DNA from: RGIG3102 sp964507095 | GTDB lineage: Bacteria > Bacillota > Clostridia > Oscillospirales > Ruminococcaceae | NCBI GenBank assembly: GCA_964507095.1 | Contig: CAZDOS010000015.1 | Span: 1 to 36,166 of the forward strand | Direction: 5' to 3' | DNA: 36,166 nucleotides | Shown: positions 22,553 through 31,800 of the stretch, in pieces | Numbering within the stretch: position 1 is the first letter of the stretch | Layout of the letters: every line of letters starts with the position of its first letter | Position numbers and translations under genes: made by a program | The notes under the pieces: model-generated | The model's database searches: none | Told to the model about the DNA's origin: nothing | The model's input: the letters and a program-made list of their open reading frames with translations, nothing else

Positions 22553-22586
22553 TGAGGCAGAAAACAGATCGAAAGGAATAATTACG

Positions 22587-23693
22587 ATGAAAAAAGAACA
22601 CAGAATATATCTTGCCGGTCCGCTCTGCTTCTATCCCGACGGACATAAGCTCTGGGATTCCAACAAACTGGAGGCTGAATACTACGGCTTTACCGTGACA
22701 ATGCCCAACAACAACCAGCTTGTCCGGGAAGGCGAAACAGTTTCCAAGGTCGAAATGGCCTCAAGGATATTCAAGAACTGCGTATGGGGCATAGACGGTG
22801 TGGACGGAATAATCGTCAACCTCGAGACATACAGAGGCTCTGAGCCTGACGGAGGTTCTCTCTATGAGCTTGGAATGGCTTACGGAGTTGGCGCCAGATG
22901 CTACGCTTTCACAAGAGACAAGCGCACTGTCGGTGTTAAATACCAGGCCGCAAAGTACAATGACGATGTCAAGACCGCAAAAGACATTTTCGGAAACAAT
23001 CTGGGACACCCTGAACTTCCTTTCGCAGTAAACGTCATCGGTTCGACAAAGATAATTGAGGGAAGCTTTTCTGACGCTCTGCAGTTGTACAGGATAGATC
23101 TCATTGAAGAGAGCAAGAAGAAGGCCATGAGAGGATACACAGAGACAAAGCCTCCTCTCACCGTAACGCTGGAAAAGAAAGACAGGCCTGTGGTCTACGT
23201 CTCCACTTCTGACAGAGACAACCCGGATGCGAAGGAAAAGTATGAGGGACTGAGAAAGATCCTGGATAAGTACGGCTTCGATGCCATATTCCCTACGGAC
23301 GACGCTCCTGGCGTTGAGAATATCGAAACGGATGATATCTACGAGAAGGCATATAACATCTTCGACAGATATACTCAGCACGTGAGGAACTGCGACATTA
23401 TTCTGCTTGATCTCAACGACTACCGCGGCGGTTTTGAGCCCAACAGCGATGTTTCCTTTGAGGCCGGCTACTCCTACGAGCTTGGCAAGAAGCAGTTTGG
23501 TTTCATGGACGACATCGGACCTATGGTGGACAGGATACCGAACATCCGCACGGAAACTGACACCCGCGACTTCAACGGCATGAACGTGGAAGACTTTGAG
23601 GCTCCTCTCAACCTCATGTTTGGATCGAGCGTAAAGCTCCTCGACGGGGATTTTGAGGAGATAGTCAGGAAAATGACTGAAGAACTCAAATAA
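22587..23693 (+). CDS. tandem-domain nucleoside 2-deoxyribosyltransferase-like protein
   Basis: A 368-residue protein made of two NDT-type domains, where the family usually has one of about 150-170 residues. NDTs exchange bases on 2'-deoxyribonucleosides through a Glu nucleophile. Domain 1 (about 1-170) has the canonical RIYLAGPLCFYPDG start and the active-site stretch EPDGGSLYELGMAYG (Asp88, Glu94). Domain 2 (about 198-368) keeps Glu292 in SFEAGYSYELGKKQFGF, but its start reads VYVSTSDRDN in place of the AGP motif, and Asn286 replaces the Asp. The start at 22587 follows GAAAGGA; the frame is open upstream into the promoter. A convergent terminator follows. Confidence 0.85.
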   Translation: MKKEHRIYLAGPLCFYPDGHKLWDSNKLEAEYYGFTVTMPNNNQLVREGETVSKVEMASRIFKNCVWGIDGVDGIIVNLETYRGSEPDGGSLYELGMAYGVGARCYAFTRDKRTVGVKYQAAKYNDDVKTAKDIFGNNLGHPELPFAVNVIGSTKIIEGSFSDALQLYRIDLIEESKKKAMRGYTETKPPLTVTLEKKDRPVVYVSTSDRDNPDAKEKYEGLRKILDKYGFDAIFPTDDAPGVENIETDDIYEKAYNIFDRYTQHVRNCDIILLDLNDYRGGFEPNSDVSFEAGYSYELGKKQFGFMDDIGPMVDRIPNIRTETDTRDFNGMNVEDFEAPLNLMFGSSVKLLDGDFEEIVRKMTEELK

Positions 23694-23714
23694 AAGGAAA
23701 ACCAACCATAAGAA

Positions 23715-23748
23715 AAAGGACCGTACCGGAAGGTATGGTCCTTTATTG
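23715..23748. terminator. bidirectional terminator
   Basis: AAAGGACCGTACC / GGTATGGTCCTTT is a 13-bp stem with one G-U pair and a GGAA loop. T runs on each strand serve the NDT-like gene (plus) and the DUF3267 gene (minus). Confidence 0.88.
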
Positions 23749-23768
23749 TTATCATTATTTTAATGACG

Positions 23769-24362
23769 TCACCTGTCCTTCAGGTAGACACTCATTGTAA
23801 CACCCGGATCCAAGATATATGCGGAAGGGTCCAGTTTTCTGAAGCGTGAAGAGATGTATACGTCTCCCATCGAGCCCGAGATATTGGTCACCTGCAAAAA
23901 ATACAGTCCGGGGAGCATCCATCTCGGCAAGAGTATCATCAGTACCGTGAATATGACGAACCAGATTGTGAGCGGTCCGAGCGAAACTCTGAGGTAGCTG
24001 TGCTTGTCGAAGTAGTCCTCCTGGCTGGAAGCGTACGCATAAAGGCCGGTAAAGCCGTACTTGACATGCTCTGCTCCGAAATGCTTCATAAGGATCCCAT
24101 GAGTCAGTTCATGCAGCACCAGATATATAAGCGGACCTATTACGGCAAGTCCAAGGTTAACGAACATCACTGTCGGAGAAAGCCTGTCAAAAAACTCGTC
24201 GATATCGATTACTACCAACCCAAGCGGGAAAAGAACTATCATGGCAAGCACAGCCAGTCCGTTGACCAGCAGAGCGGTCTTCCTGTCCTTCTGAAGGTCT
24301 ATAGTTTCTTTTAGGACGTAACCATCCGGAAGGACGGTTACTGTATGTTTCTCCGTATTCAT
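23769..24362 (-). CDS. DUF3267 membrane protein with HEXXH motif
   Basis: A 197-residue membrane protein of the DUF3267 type, related to site-2-protease-like zinc metalloproteases. Hydrophobic segments lie at about 30-51, 64-83 and 128-148. The zinc-binding HELTHG is at residues 84-89, at the end of a membrane helix, as in intramembrane proteases. A clear second metal-ligand motif (NPDG-like) is not seen, so activity is unproven. It lies 5 nt after the 427-residue CoA-dehydratase-related gene and is the last gene of that unit. Confidence 0.82.
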   Translation of the reverse strand: MNTEKHTVTVLPDGYVLKETIDLQKDRKTALLVNGLAVLAMIVLFPLGLVVIDIDEFFDRLSPTVMFVNLGLAVIGPLIYLVLHELTHGILMKHFGAEHVKYGFTGLYAYASSQEDYFDKHSYLRVSLGPLTIWFVIFTVLMILLPRWMLPGLYFLQVTNISGSMGDVYISSRFRKLDPSAYILDPGVTMSVYLKDR

Positions 24363-24367
24363 ATATA

Positions 24368-25651
24368 TCAGTCTTCCGTCTTGACAAACTCCTTCATTTT
24401 ACCGGTATTTGCAAGCATGAGCTTGATCCTGTTCTCCTGATTGATCCTGGTTGCCGAAGGATCGTAATCTATGGCAACGATGTTGCTTTCAGGGTAGTCA
24501 TCCTTGATCCGGCGGATCATTCCCTTTCCGACTATATGATTCGGAAGGCATCCGAACGGCTGAGTGCACACTATGTTGTTCACTCCGTCATTTATCAATT
24601 CAAGCATTTCGCCTGTCAGCAGCCATCCTTCACCCATCTTGTTGCCGGCTCCCCGATAGTCCATCGCTAGATGCTCCAGGTGCCGGAAGGTGCCCGGAGC
24701 GCGGAACATCGGGTACTTGTTTATGGTGTCGATCATGTCCTGCTGGTATCTTTCGATATATCCCTTTAGGATGTGACAGGCGATCTTCTTTATTGTGCTG
24801 CCGCCGTAAAGATTAACGTCGACTTCCCTGTTATAGACCTTGAATATGATGAAGTCCATGAGTCCCGGAACTACCGGCTCACATCCCTCCGCAAGGAGGA
24901 ACTCCTCGAGATTATTGTTGCCGAGCGGAGAGTATTTGACATATATCTCCCCGACCACTCCGACTTTTGTCTTGTTCTTTTCCCCTACCGGGATCTTGGC
25001 AAAATCCGCACAGATGAGGTCCATGTTCTCGTTGACCTTTTTTCTGCCGACCTTGACGCCCTCGCTGAATTCCTTTACGAGCCTGTCCATCCAGTAGCTG
25101 ACCATCCTGTCGGTCTCGCCTGCATTCAGCTCGTAGGGCCTGGTCTGGTTTGCGAGGAGCACTATAAGGTCTCCGTACACCATGGCATAGGCCATCTTGA
25201 TGCCGAGGTCGAAAGACAGTTTGAATCCCGGATTCTTTTCCAGTCCTGAGAGGTTCAGCGATATAACCGGGATCTGCTCAAGCCCGGCCTTCTTCAATGC
25301 CTTTCTCAGAAGATGGATATAGTTTGAAGCTCTGCAGCCGCCGCCTGTCTGTGTGATGAGAAGAGCGACTTTATTGACATCATACTTTCCGCTGTTGACG
25401 GCATTGATAAGCTGACCGATAACAAGAAGAGCCGGATAGCAGGTGTCGTTGTGGACATATTTCAGACCGGTGTCGACTATCTCTCTCGGATCGCCTCCAA
25501 GAGTCTCGCACCTGAAGCCTTTTGTCTCGAGTATCTGGCGCATGATGGTGAAGTGCACCGGAAGCATCTGCGGAATGAGGATCGTGTATTCCTTCTTCAT
25601 CTCCTCGGTAAAGAGGAGCCTGCCGGTCTCATCATAGATAAGCTGTGCCAT
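24368..25651 (-). CDS. acyl-CoA dehydratase activase-related protein (HgdD-like/DUF2229-associated)
   Basis: A 427-residue protein resembling the reductase/dehydratase-subunit-like C-terminal part of large BadF/DUF2229 activases. Visible blocks are YTILIPQMLPVHFTIMRQILETKGF, YVHNDTCYPALLVIGQLI with a likely cluster Cys, TQTGGGCRASNYIHLLRKAL with a second Cys, and IVCTQPFGCLPNHIVGKGMIRRIKDDYP with two more. These cysteines could hold an iron-sulfur cluster that accepts electrons from the activase. The ATG overlaps the stop of the 979-residue gene by one base (TAATG). In many clostridia the two are a single chain of about 1,400 residues (my recollection of the family). The actual acyl-CoA substrate is unknown. 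Confidence 0.85.
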   Translation of the reverse strand: MAQLIYDETGRLLFTEEMKKEYTILIPQMLPVHFTIMRQILETKGFRCETLGGDPREIVDTGLKYVHNDTCYPALLVIGQLINAVNSGKYDVNKVALLITQTGGGCRASNYIHLLRKALKKAGLEQIPVISLNLSGLEKNPGFKLSFDLGIKMAYAMVYGDLIVLLANQTRPYELNAGETDRMVSYWMDRLVKEFSEGVKVGRKKVNENMDLICADFAKIPVGEKNKTKVGVVGEIYVKYSPLGNNNLEEFLLAEGCEPVVPGLMDFIIFKVYNREVDVNLYGGSTIKKIACHILKGYIERYQQDMIDTINKYPMFRAPGTFRHLEHLAMDYRGAGNKMGEGWLLTGEMLELINDGVNNIVCTQPFGCLPNHIVGKGMIRRIKDDYPESNIVAIDYDPSATRINQENRIKLMLANTGKMKEFVKTED

Positions 25652-28590
25652 TATGCTTCCTCTCTTTCCTTAGCTTCCATAGCGGCAATAAGGCTCCTGA
25701 TCCTGATCCTCACCGCACCCAGATTTGAAATGTCATCTATCTTGAGCTGTGTATACAGCTTTCCGCCGCCTTCAAGTATCTCTCTCATCTCATCGGTCGT
25801 GATGGCGTCCGTTCCGCAGCCGAAGCTGACAAGCTGCACCAGCTGCATGTCTGGCTGTGTGCACACATACCTTGCAGCCTCATACATCCTGCTCTGATAG
25901 GTCCACTGGTTCAATACATGTCGAGGCCGCTTTGACATCCTGTCGGAGATGCCGTCCTCAGTGATCACGACCAGGTCATAGCCCCGTATCAGCTCGTCGA
26001 TGCCGTGATTGATCTCAGGGTCGACGTGGTAAGGTCTTCCCGCCATGACTATTATGTGCTTTCCATTCTCTCTGGCGTAGGCGATATATTCCTCAGTCTT
26101 GTCCTTTATCTCCTGCTTGAAGGCATGGTAGGCATCGTATGCCCGTCTTACTGCCCTGACTGTATCTCTCTTCGGTATGGAGAATATCTCATGCATCTTC
26201 TCGGAGAACTTCTTTTCAAAATCCTTCGGATTGGCAAGTCCGACATAGAAGTCCATGAAGTTGACGGATTTGAGCGACGGCATGTTTGCCGCAAGCAGTT
26301 CAGGGTAATATGCGACAACAGGACAGTTATAGTGGTTGTCTCCCTTGCCCTCGTCGAAGTTATATGACATGCATGGATAAAAGATGTTCTCGATCCCCTC
26401 GTCCACCAGCTTCTGCACAAGACCGTGCATCAGCTTCGCAGGGTAGCATACCGTATCGGAAGGTATGGTCCTCTGGCCGAGCTGGTACATCTTTCTGGAG
26501 CCCACGCCGCTTGTGACGACTTCAAAATTGAGGTTTGTGAACAATGTGAACCAGAACGGCATGTTCTCGTACATGTTAAGTCCCAGAGGAAGTCCAATCT
26601 TTCCTCTTGAACCGTCTCCGCTTCCCTTTCCCTCCATCTCAAGGATCCTGTTAAGCTTGTAGGCGTACATGTTCGGAGTCTTGCTCTTCTCCTTACCCAG
26701 AGGCCTCGAGCATCTGTTTCCGGAAATGAACCTTCTTCCTCCGTCAAAGGTATTGACTGTCAGTGCGCAGTGGTTGGTGCACAGGTTGCAGGTGACAGGC
26801 CTTGCGGTATGAGTGAAGGTCTTCAGCTGCTCGCTTGTGAGTATCGTCGTCTGTTCAAGCTTTGAATCCTGCGCGTAGAGAGCAGCGCCGTAGGCGCCCA
26901 TCAGTCCCGCGATGGTCGGCCTTATAACTTCTCTTCCGATCTCCTGCTCAAAGGAGCGCAGCACTGCGTCGTTCAGGAAAGTGCCTCCCTGGACGACTAT
27001 ATGTTTTCCGAGGTCATCGGCGGAAGCCGCCCTTATGACCTTGTATATCGCATTCTTCACCACCGAGATCGACAGTCCCGCAGAAATGTCCTCTACTGAA
27101 GCTCCGTCCTTCTGGGCCTGCTTAACGGAGGAGTTCATGAACACGGTGCATCTGCTTCCCAGGTTTACAGGTGTCTTGTCAAAAATGCCGAGCTTTGCAA
27201 AGGTGGCTATGTCATAGCCAAGAGCCTTTGCGAAGGTCTCGATGAAGGAGCCGCAGCCCGATGAGCATGCTTCGTTGAGCATTATGCTGTCAACTGCTCC
27301 TCCCCTGATCTTGAAGCACTTCATGTCCTGTCCGCCGATATCTATGATGAAGTCGACATCAGGCTGGAAGTACTTGGCGGCTCTCAGATGGGCGACTGTC
27401 TCCACTATGCCGAAATCTACGCCGAAGGCGTTCTTTATCAGATCCTCACCGTAGCCCGTGACGCCGCCAGCGCAGATCTTTATCCTGTCGCCGCACAGCC
27501 GGTATATCTTCTCCAGCTGCTCCTTTACAACCCGCACAGGATTTCCGAGATTTGATGAGTAGTAGCTGTACAGGATCCCTCCGTTCTCAGCCATAAGGAC
27601 GACCTTTGTCGTTGTCGAGCCGGCGTCTATGCCGAGATATGCCTTGCCTTCGTATGTCTCAAGGTCTGCCAGGTCGGGGCTTGCCTTCCGGTGTCTCTCG
27701 GAGAACTCCCTGTACTCCTCCTCATTGTTGAACAGAGGGGGCATTGGGTTGGTGATCGAAGATGCCGTCACAGCGTTCTCCAGCCTGGATATGATCTCAT
27801 CATATTCCATCATGTCATAGGTGTCGGAGCAGATGGCCGCGCCGAGAGCCGCGTACACCTGGCTGTTTTCGGGGAATATGCCGTGCTCTTCATCCAGCTT
27901 GAGCGTCTCAATGAACCTTTCTCTCAGGCCTTTCAAAAAGTGGAGAGGACCTCCCAGGAACACTATCTTTCCGTCCAGGTCTCTTCCCTGCGTAAGTCCG
28001 GCGATGGTCTGGTCGACCACGGCCTGGAATATGGAGGCTGCGATGTCCTCCTTCCTTCCGCCCTGATTGAGGATAGGCTGGATGTCGCTCTTTGCGAACA
28101 CGCCGCATCTTGATGCAATTGGATATATCTTTTCATGCAGGAGGCTCAGTCGGTCCAGCTCATTTACGTCCACATTGAGGAGCGTAGCCATCTGGTCGAT
28201 GAATGCTCCGGTGCCGCCGGCACAGGAACCGTTCATCCTCTCTTCAAGACTGCCCCTGAAGAATATGATCTTCGCATCCTCTCCGCCCAGCTCTATGACT
28301 GCGTCAGTTCCCGGAATGAACCTGTTTACGGCTGCCCGGGTGGCATACACCTCCTGCACGAACGGTATGTTCCGTGCCTTGGCCACTCCGAGACCGGCAG
28401 AACCCGTGATGGCAACATGGAGCTGTTTTCCCTTTATGAACTCCTCGGCTGCCCTCAGCTGTTCGACCGCCTTCTCCCTTACCTTGGCGAAATGTCTTTC
28501 ATAGCTGGAAAAGAGCTCTTTGTCTTCTTCGTTCAGAACGACGACCTTTACGGTCGTGCTCCCTATGTCAATTCCTACTCTTAAGCTCAT
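25651..28590 (-). CDS. acyl-CoA dehydratase activase, double BadF/BcrA ATPase plus DUF2229
   Basis: A 979-residue ATPase of the 2-hydroxyglutaryl-CoA dehydratase activator type (component A, HgdC/BcrA/BadF). Two ASKHA ATPase domains are present: about 1-255 (VGIDIGSTTVKVVVL, GSCAGGTGAFID, ASRCGVFAKSDI) and about 315-580 (LGIDAGSTTTKVVLM, ACSSGCGSFIETF, GSRCTVFMNSS); the Cys in each bridges a [4Fe-4S] cluster in known activators. A Cys-rich CNLC...C segment lies at about 605-635, and the DUF2229 part (about 665-979) has conserved Cys in SDTVCYPAKL, YPCMSYNFDEG and SFGCGTDAITTDE. Such enzymes push one electron to a dehydratase or reductase at the cost of ATP. It is first in its operon. Confidence 0.92.
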   Translation of the reverse strand: MSLRVGIDIGSTTVKVVVLNEEDKELFSSYERHFAKVREKAVEQLRAAEEFIKGKQLHVAITGSAGLGVAKARNIPFVQEVYATRAAVNRFIPGTDAVIELGGEDAKIIFFRGSLEERMNGSCAGGTGAFIDQMATLLNVDVNELDRLSLLHEKIYPIASRCGVFAKSDIQPILNQGGRKEDIAASIFQAVVDQTIAGLTQGRDLDGKIVFLGGPLHFLKGLRERFIETLKLDEEHGIFPENSQVYAALGAAICSDTYDMMEYDEIISRLENAVTASSITNPMPPLFNNEEEYREFSERHRKASPDLADLETYEGKAYLGIDAGSTTTKVVLMAENGGILYSYYSSNLGNPVRVVKEQLEKIYRLCGDRIKICAGGVTGYGEDLIKNAFGVDFGIVETVAHLRAAKYFQPDVDFIIDIGGQDMKCFKIRGGAVDSIMLNEACSSGCGSFIETFAKALGYDIATFAKLGIFDKTPVNLGSRCTVFMNSSVKQAQKDGASVEDISAGLSISVVKNAIYKVIRAASADDLGKHIVVQGGTFLNDAVLRSFEQEIGREVIRPTIAGLMGAYGAALYAQDSKLEQTTILTSEQLKTFTHTARPVTCNLCTNHCALTVNTFDGGRRFISGNRCSRPLGKEKSKTPNMYAYKLNRILEMEGKGSGDGSRGKIGLPLGLNMYENMPFWFTLFTNLNFEVVTSGVGSRKMYQLGQRTIPSDTVCYPAKLMHGLVQKLVDEGIENIFYPCMSYNFDEGKGDNHYNCPVVAYYPELLAANMPSLKSVNFMDFYVGLANPKDFEKKFSEKMHEIFSIPKRDTVRAVRRAYDAYHAFKQEIKDKTEEYIAYARENGKHIIVMAGRPYHVDPEINHGIDELIRGYDLVVITEDGISDRMSKRPRHVLNQWTYQSRMYEAARYVCTQPDMQLVQLVSFGCGTDAITTDEMREILEGGGKLYTQLKIDDISNLGAVRIRIRSLIAAMEAKEREEA

Positions 28591-28632
28591 CTGCGTCCCT
28601 CAAAAATCAATCATTCTCGTTGATAATAAATT

Positions 28633-28638
28633 ATTATA
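28633..28638 (-). promoter_or_regulatory. extended -10 promoter of the activase operon
   Basis: On the minus strand TGGTATAAT is an extended -10 (TATAAT at 28633-28638), about 43 nt before the ATG. The -35 is poor, as is common with extended -10 promoters. Confidence 0.6.
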
Positions 28639-28772
28639 CCACTAATACCCTTAAAATGTTCTTATTAATTCTCGTTCCTGCCTGTTTTGCTCCGGGAAGT
28701 GACTATGTTACAGTTCGGCAACGAGCGGTTTTCGCTCATTCAAATGCATTCGTTTTGTTTTCTATTAAATAA

Positions 28773-28800
28773 GGATATTGTATAATTAAAGCAGAAAACA
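28773..28800 (+). promoter_or_regulatory. promoter and initial transcribed region of addB
   Basis: TATAAT (28781-28786) lies 28 nt before the addB ATG; the -35 is weak. The 28 bp from 28773 match 25 of 28 bases of the region at 22539-22566 in front of the NDT-like gene. Confidence 0.65.
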
Positions 28801-28814
28801 AGCGAGGTCACCAG

Positions 28815-31800
28815 ATGTTACAGTATTTGATCGGCAGCGCCGGCACCGGAAAGAGCACAGAAATAGCTCACAGGATCGGCGAGCTTGCCGGAAGCGGAAA
28901 GAAGTGCATACTAATGGTCCCGGAGCAGTTCTCCAAGACTGCCGAGACCCTCATGGTCACTTCCCTGGAGGGGAAGCGACTTGAGTTTGCGCAGCTTTAT
29001 ACCTTTGAACAGCTTATAAGGAAGGCCGGAGAAAAGTGCATGGAGCTCAACGGCATGCTCCTGGATGACGCCCGGAAGACCGTCATGGCTCACAGGGCGC
29101 TCCAGCAGGTCAAGGGCAGCCTTGACATATACAGGAAGCAGTCCGAAAACTTCGGCTTCAGCTCAAGTCTTGTTTCCGTGTTCGATAACCTCCACCGAAG
29201 CGGACTTGACCACGAGACACTTGCACGGGTCCTGGACGAGGACGGACGGGACCACAGAAAGCTGGAGGAGATAAGCAGCATATATACTGAATACTCCGTA
29301 AATGTCTCAACAAAATTCACGGACAGGGAGACCCAGCTCGAGCTGCTGGCGCAGAATCTCCCACAGGAGCTGTTTCTTGGTGCCAGCGTGTTCATAGACG
29401 GCTTTGAGAGCTTCTCGCACGGCCAGCTCAGCGTTATCGAGGCGATCCTTGAAACAGCAGATTCCGTGACCATCGCAATGACCTGTGATGAAGTCTGGGA
29501 CAGGACCATGGGCACCGGCCCCTTCTCTTATGTACAGTCGACCATCCGCCAGATAGACCGGATGGCAAAGCGAGCGGGCGTACACCGGGAGCCTGCCCAG
29601 GTACTCCGGAATCCTTACAGATTCAGGAACGACGACCTGCTCAACGTTGACAGATATCTCAGAGGCGCTCAGGAAGAACGAGAGCAGCCTGAGCATGTAT
29701 ACATAACGAAGTTCAACACCCAGTATGACGAGGTGTCGTTTGCAGCCGCAAAGATCCTTTCGCTCATACGAGAGAACAAGCTCTCATACAAGGATATTGC
29801 GGTCATCTGCCCTCAGCTTGACAAATACGAGAACCAGATCCAGGAGAGCTTCACCCTTGCGGGGATCCCATACTTCATCGACATGAACAGGATCATATCC
29901 TCAGCGCGGCCGGTCATGCTCTTCAAGAGCATCTTCGCTATAATGCACTCCGGCCTGGGCAGCGAGGACCTCATGTCACTGTTGATGACAGGCCTTACCG
30001 ACCTGAGCGAGGATGACATAAACCTGCTGGACAACTATCTGTTCCTCTGGCAGGACCTGGACTTTGATTTTTCAGAACCGTTTACCCTCTCGCCTTTCGG
30101 CCTGAACAAGGACAAGAGCAGCGAGGACAAGGCTGTCCTTGAGAGGATCAACTCCGTCAGGGAAAGGATATATGCGGCTTTCGACGGTAAATTCGCGATC
30201 CGGGGGGCCAGGCCTGCGCGGGAGATGATCGAAGAGGCGTACCGGATAGCCGTGAGCCTGGGATGCACCGACAGGATCCGGGAACTGGCAGACTCGATGC
30301 CGGGCGAAGAGGAGAGGAACCTCCTTCTCAGGCAGTGGGAAGCCGCCATGGACTGCCTTGACAGTCTCCATGAGATACTTCTTCCCGACAGCGTAAAACG
30401 GTCAGATATTGAGGACCTTTTCACGATAATGACCAACAACCGGACCATCGGATTTGCTCCCGAGACCCGGGACTGCGTGATAGTGACCGAGCCCAAGAGG
30501 ATGAAGCTGGATGCCGTAGAGGCGGTCTTCATCCTCGGAGCGGATTCGGAGAACTTCCCTGTCGCAGTCAGCGAGGATTCCCTTATCTCTGTAACTGACA
30601 GAGAATTCCTTAAGTCAAAGAACTATCCGCTGAGGAACGATTTCGAGAATCTCTTCAGCTTTGAGAACTTCTACTTTTACAAGACTTTGACTACTGCAAG
30701 GGAGTGGCTGTATATATCCGTCGCCGACAGGAACCTCGACGCCAAGCAGAACTTCTCGATCCAGATAGAAGCGATGAAGGAAAAGCTCCATATACGGGAG
30801 GCTTCGCTCAAGCTGGAAGAATACCGGGTCACCAGGCCGTTCTTCCTGGACTATGTCAGCCAGCTGGCAGGCGGACGGAACAGAGAGGCCATGGCGCGGC
30901 TTCTTGAAAAGGCCGCAATAAAGGTACCTGCCATACCTCACAGGAGCTTTAACATATCGGACAGCGGATATCTGTCGGCTCTGCTCGGCAGGAGCCTGAG
31001 GATATCTCCTTCACGCGCCCAGGATTTCTACAAGTGCAGATTCATGTATTTCATGAAGAGCATCCTCAGGATAGACCCCGTTGAAAAGGCCCGGTTCGAC
31101 CCGAGAGTTGCGGGAACATACCTGCACTATGTTGCGCAGAAGCTTCTGGAAGAGCATGGGGACGGCTTCAGGAGCATGACCTTTGAAGAGATCGAAACCG
31201 ACGTCAGGAGGCTGATGGATGAGTTCATCAACGAGACCTATCCTCCTGAGATCAGAGATAACGTCCGCTTCACCTCCCAGTTCGAGAACATGACTAAAAA
31301 CGCAGTCAACTTCATGAAGTATGTGTGGAACGAGCAGCAGACCAGCCTGTTCAGGCCGATCGCCTTCGAGGAAAAGATAGAAGAAGGTTCGAGAGTAAGC
31401 CCTCTTGCCATACATACGCCTTTAGGACATATGGCAAAGGTCATAGGCGTCGCTGACAGAGTGGACATCTATCACGGCTCTGACAGGGACTGGATAAGGG
31501 TAGTCGACTACAAGACCGGGACTCAGAAGTTTGACCTCGACGAGATATATAACGGACTGTCAAGCCAGATGCTGCTGTACATGGATGCTCTGGTCCGGGC
31601 CGGTTTCGGCGGCACAGAGGCCGGGGTAAGCCCTGCCGCAGTAATGTATCAGCCTTCAGACATACGAGGCAAGTTCGACAAGTCTGATGAAAGCCACTAC
31701 ACCGCGATCGGAATGGCTGTAAATGAAAAGGAGATAGCGAATGCTTTTAACAGCGACTCCGGCAACAGCTACGGAGTGATCTATCTCAAGGACGGCAAGG

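Noticed and set aside
22761..23705. Minus-strand open frame opposite the NDT-like gene (314 codons)
   Set aside because: It mirrors the codon pattern of the real gene on the other strand and shows no domain.
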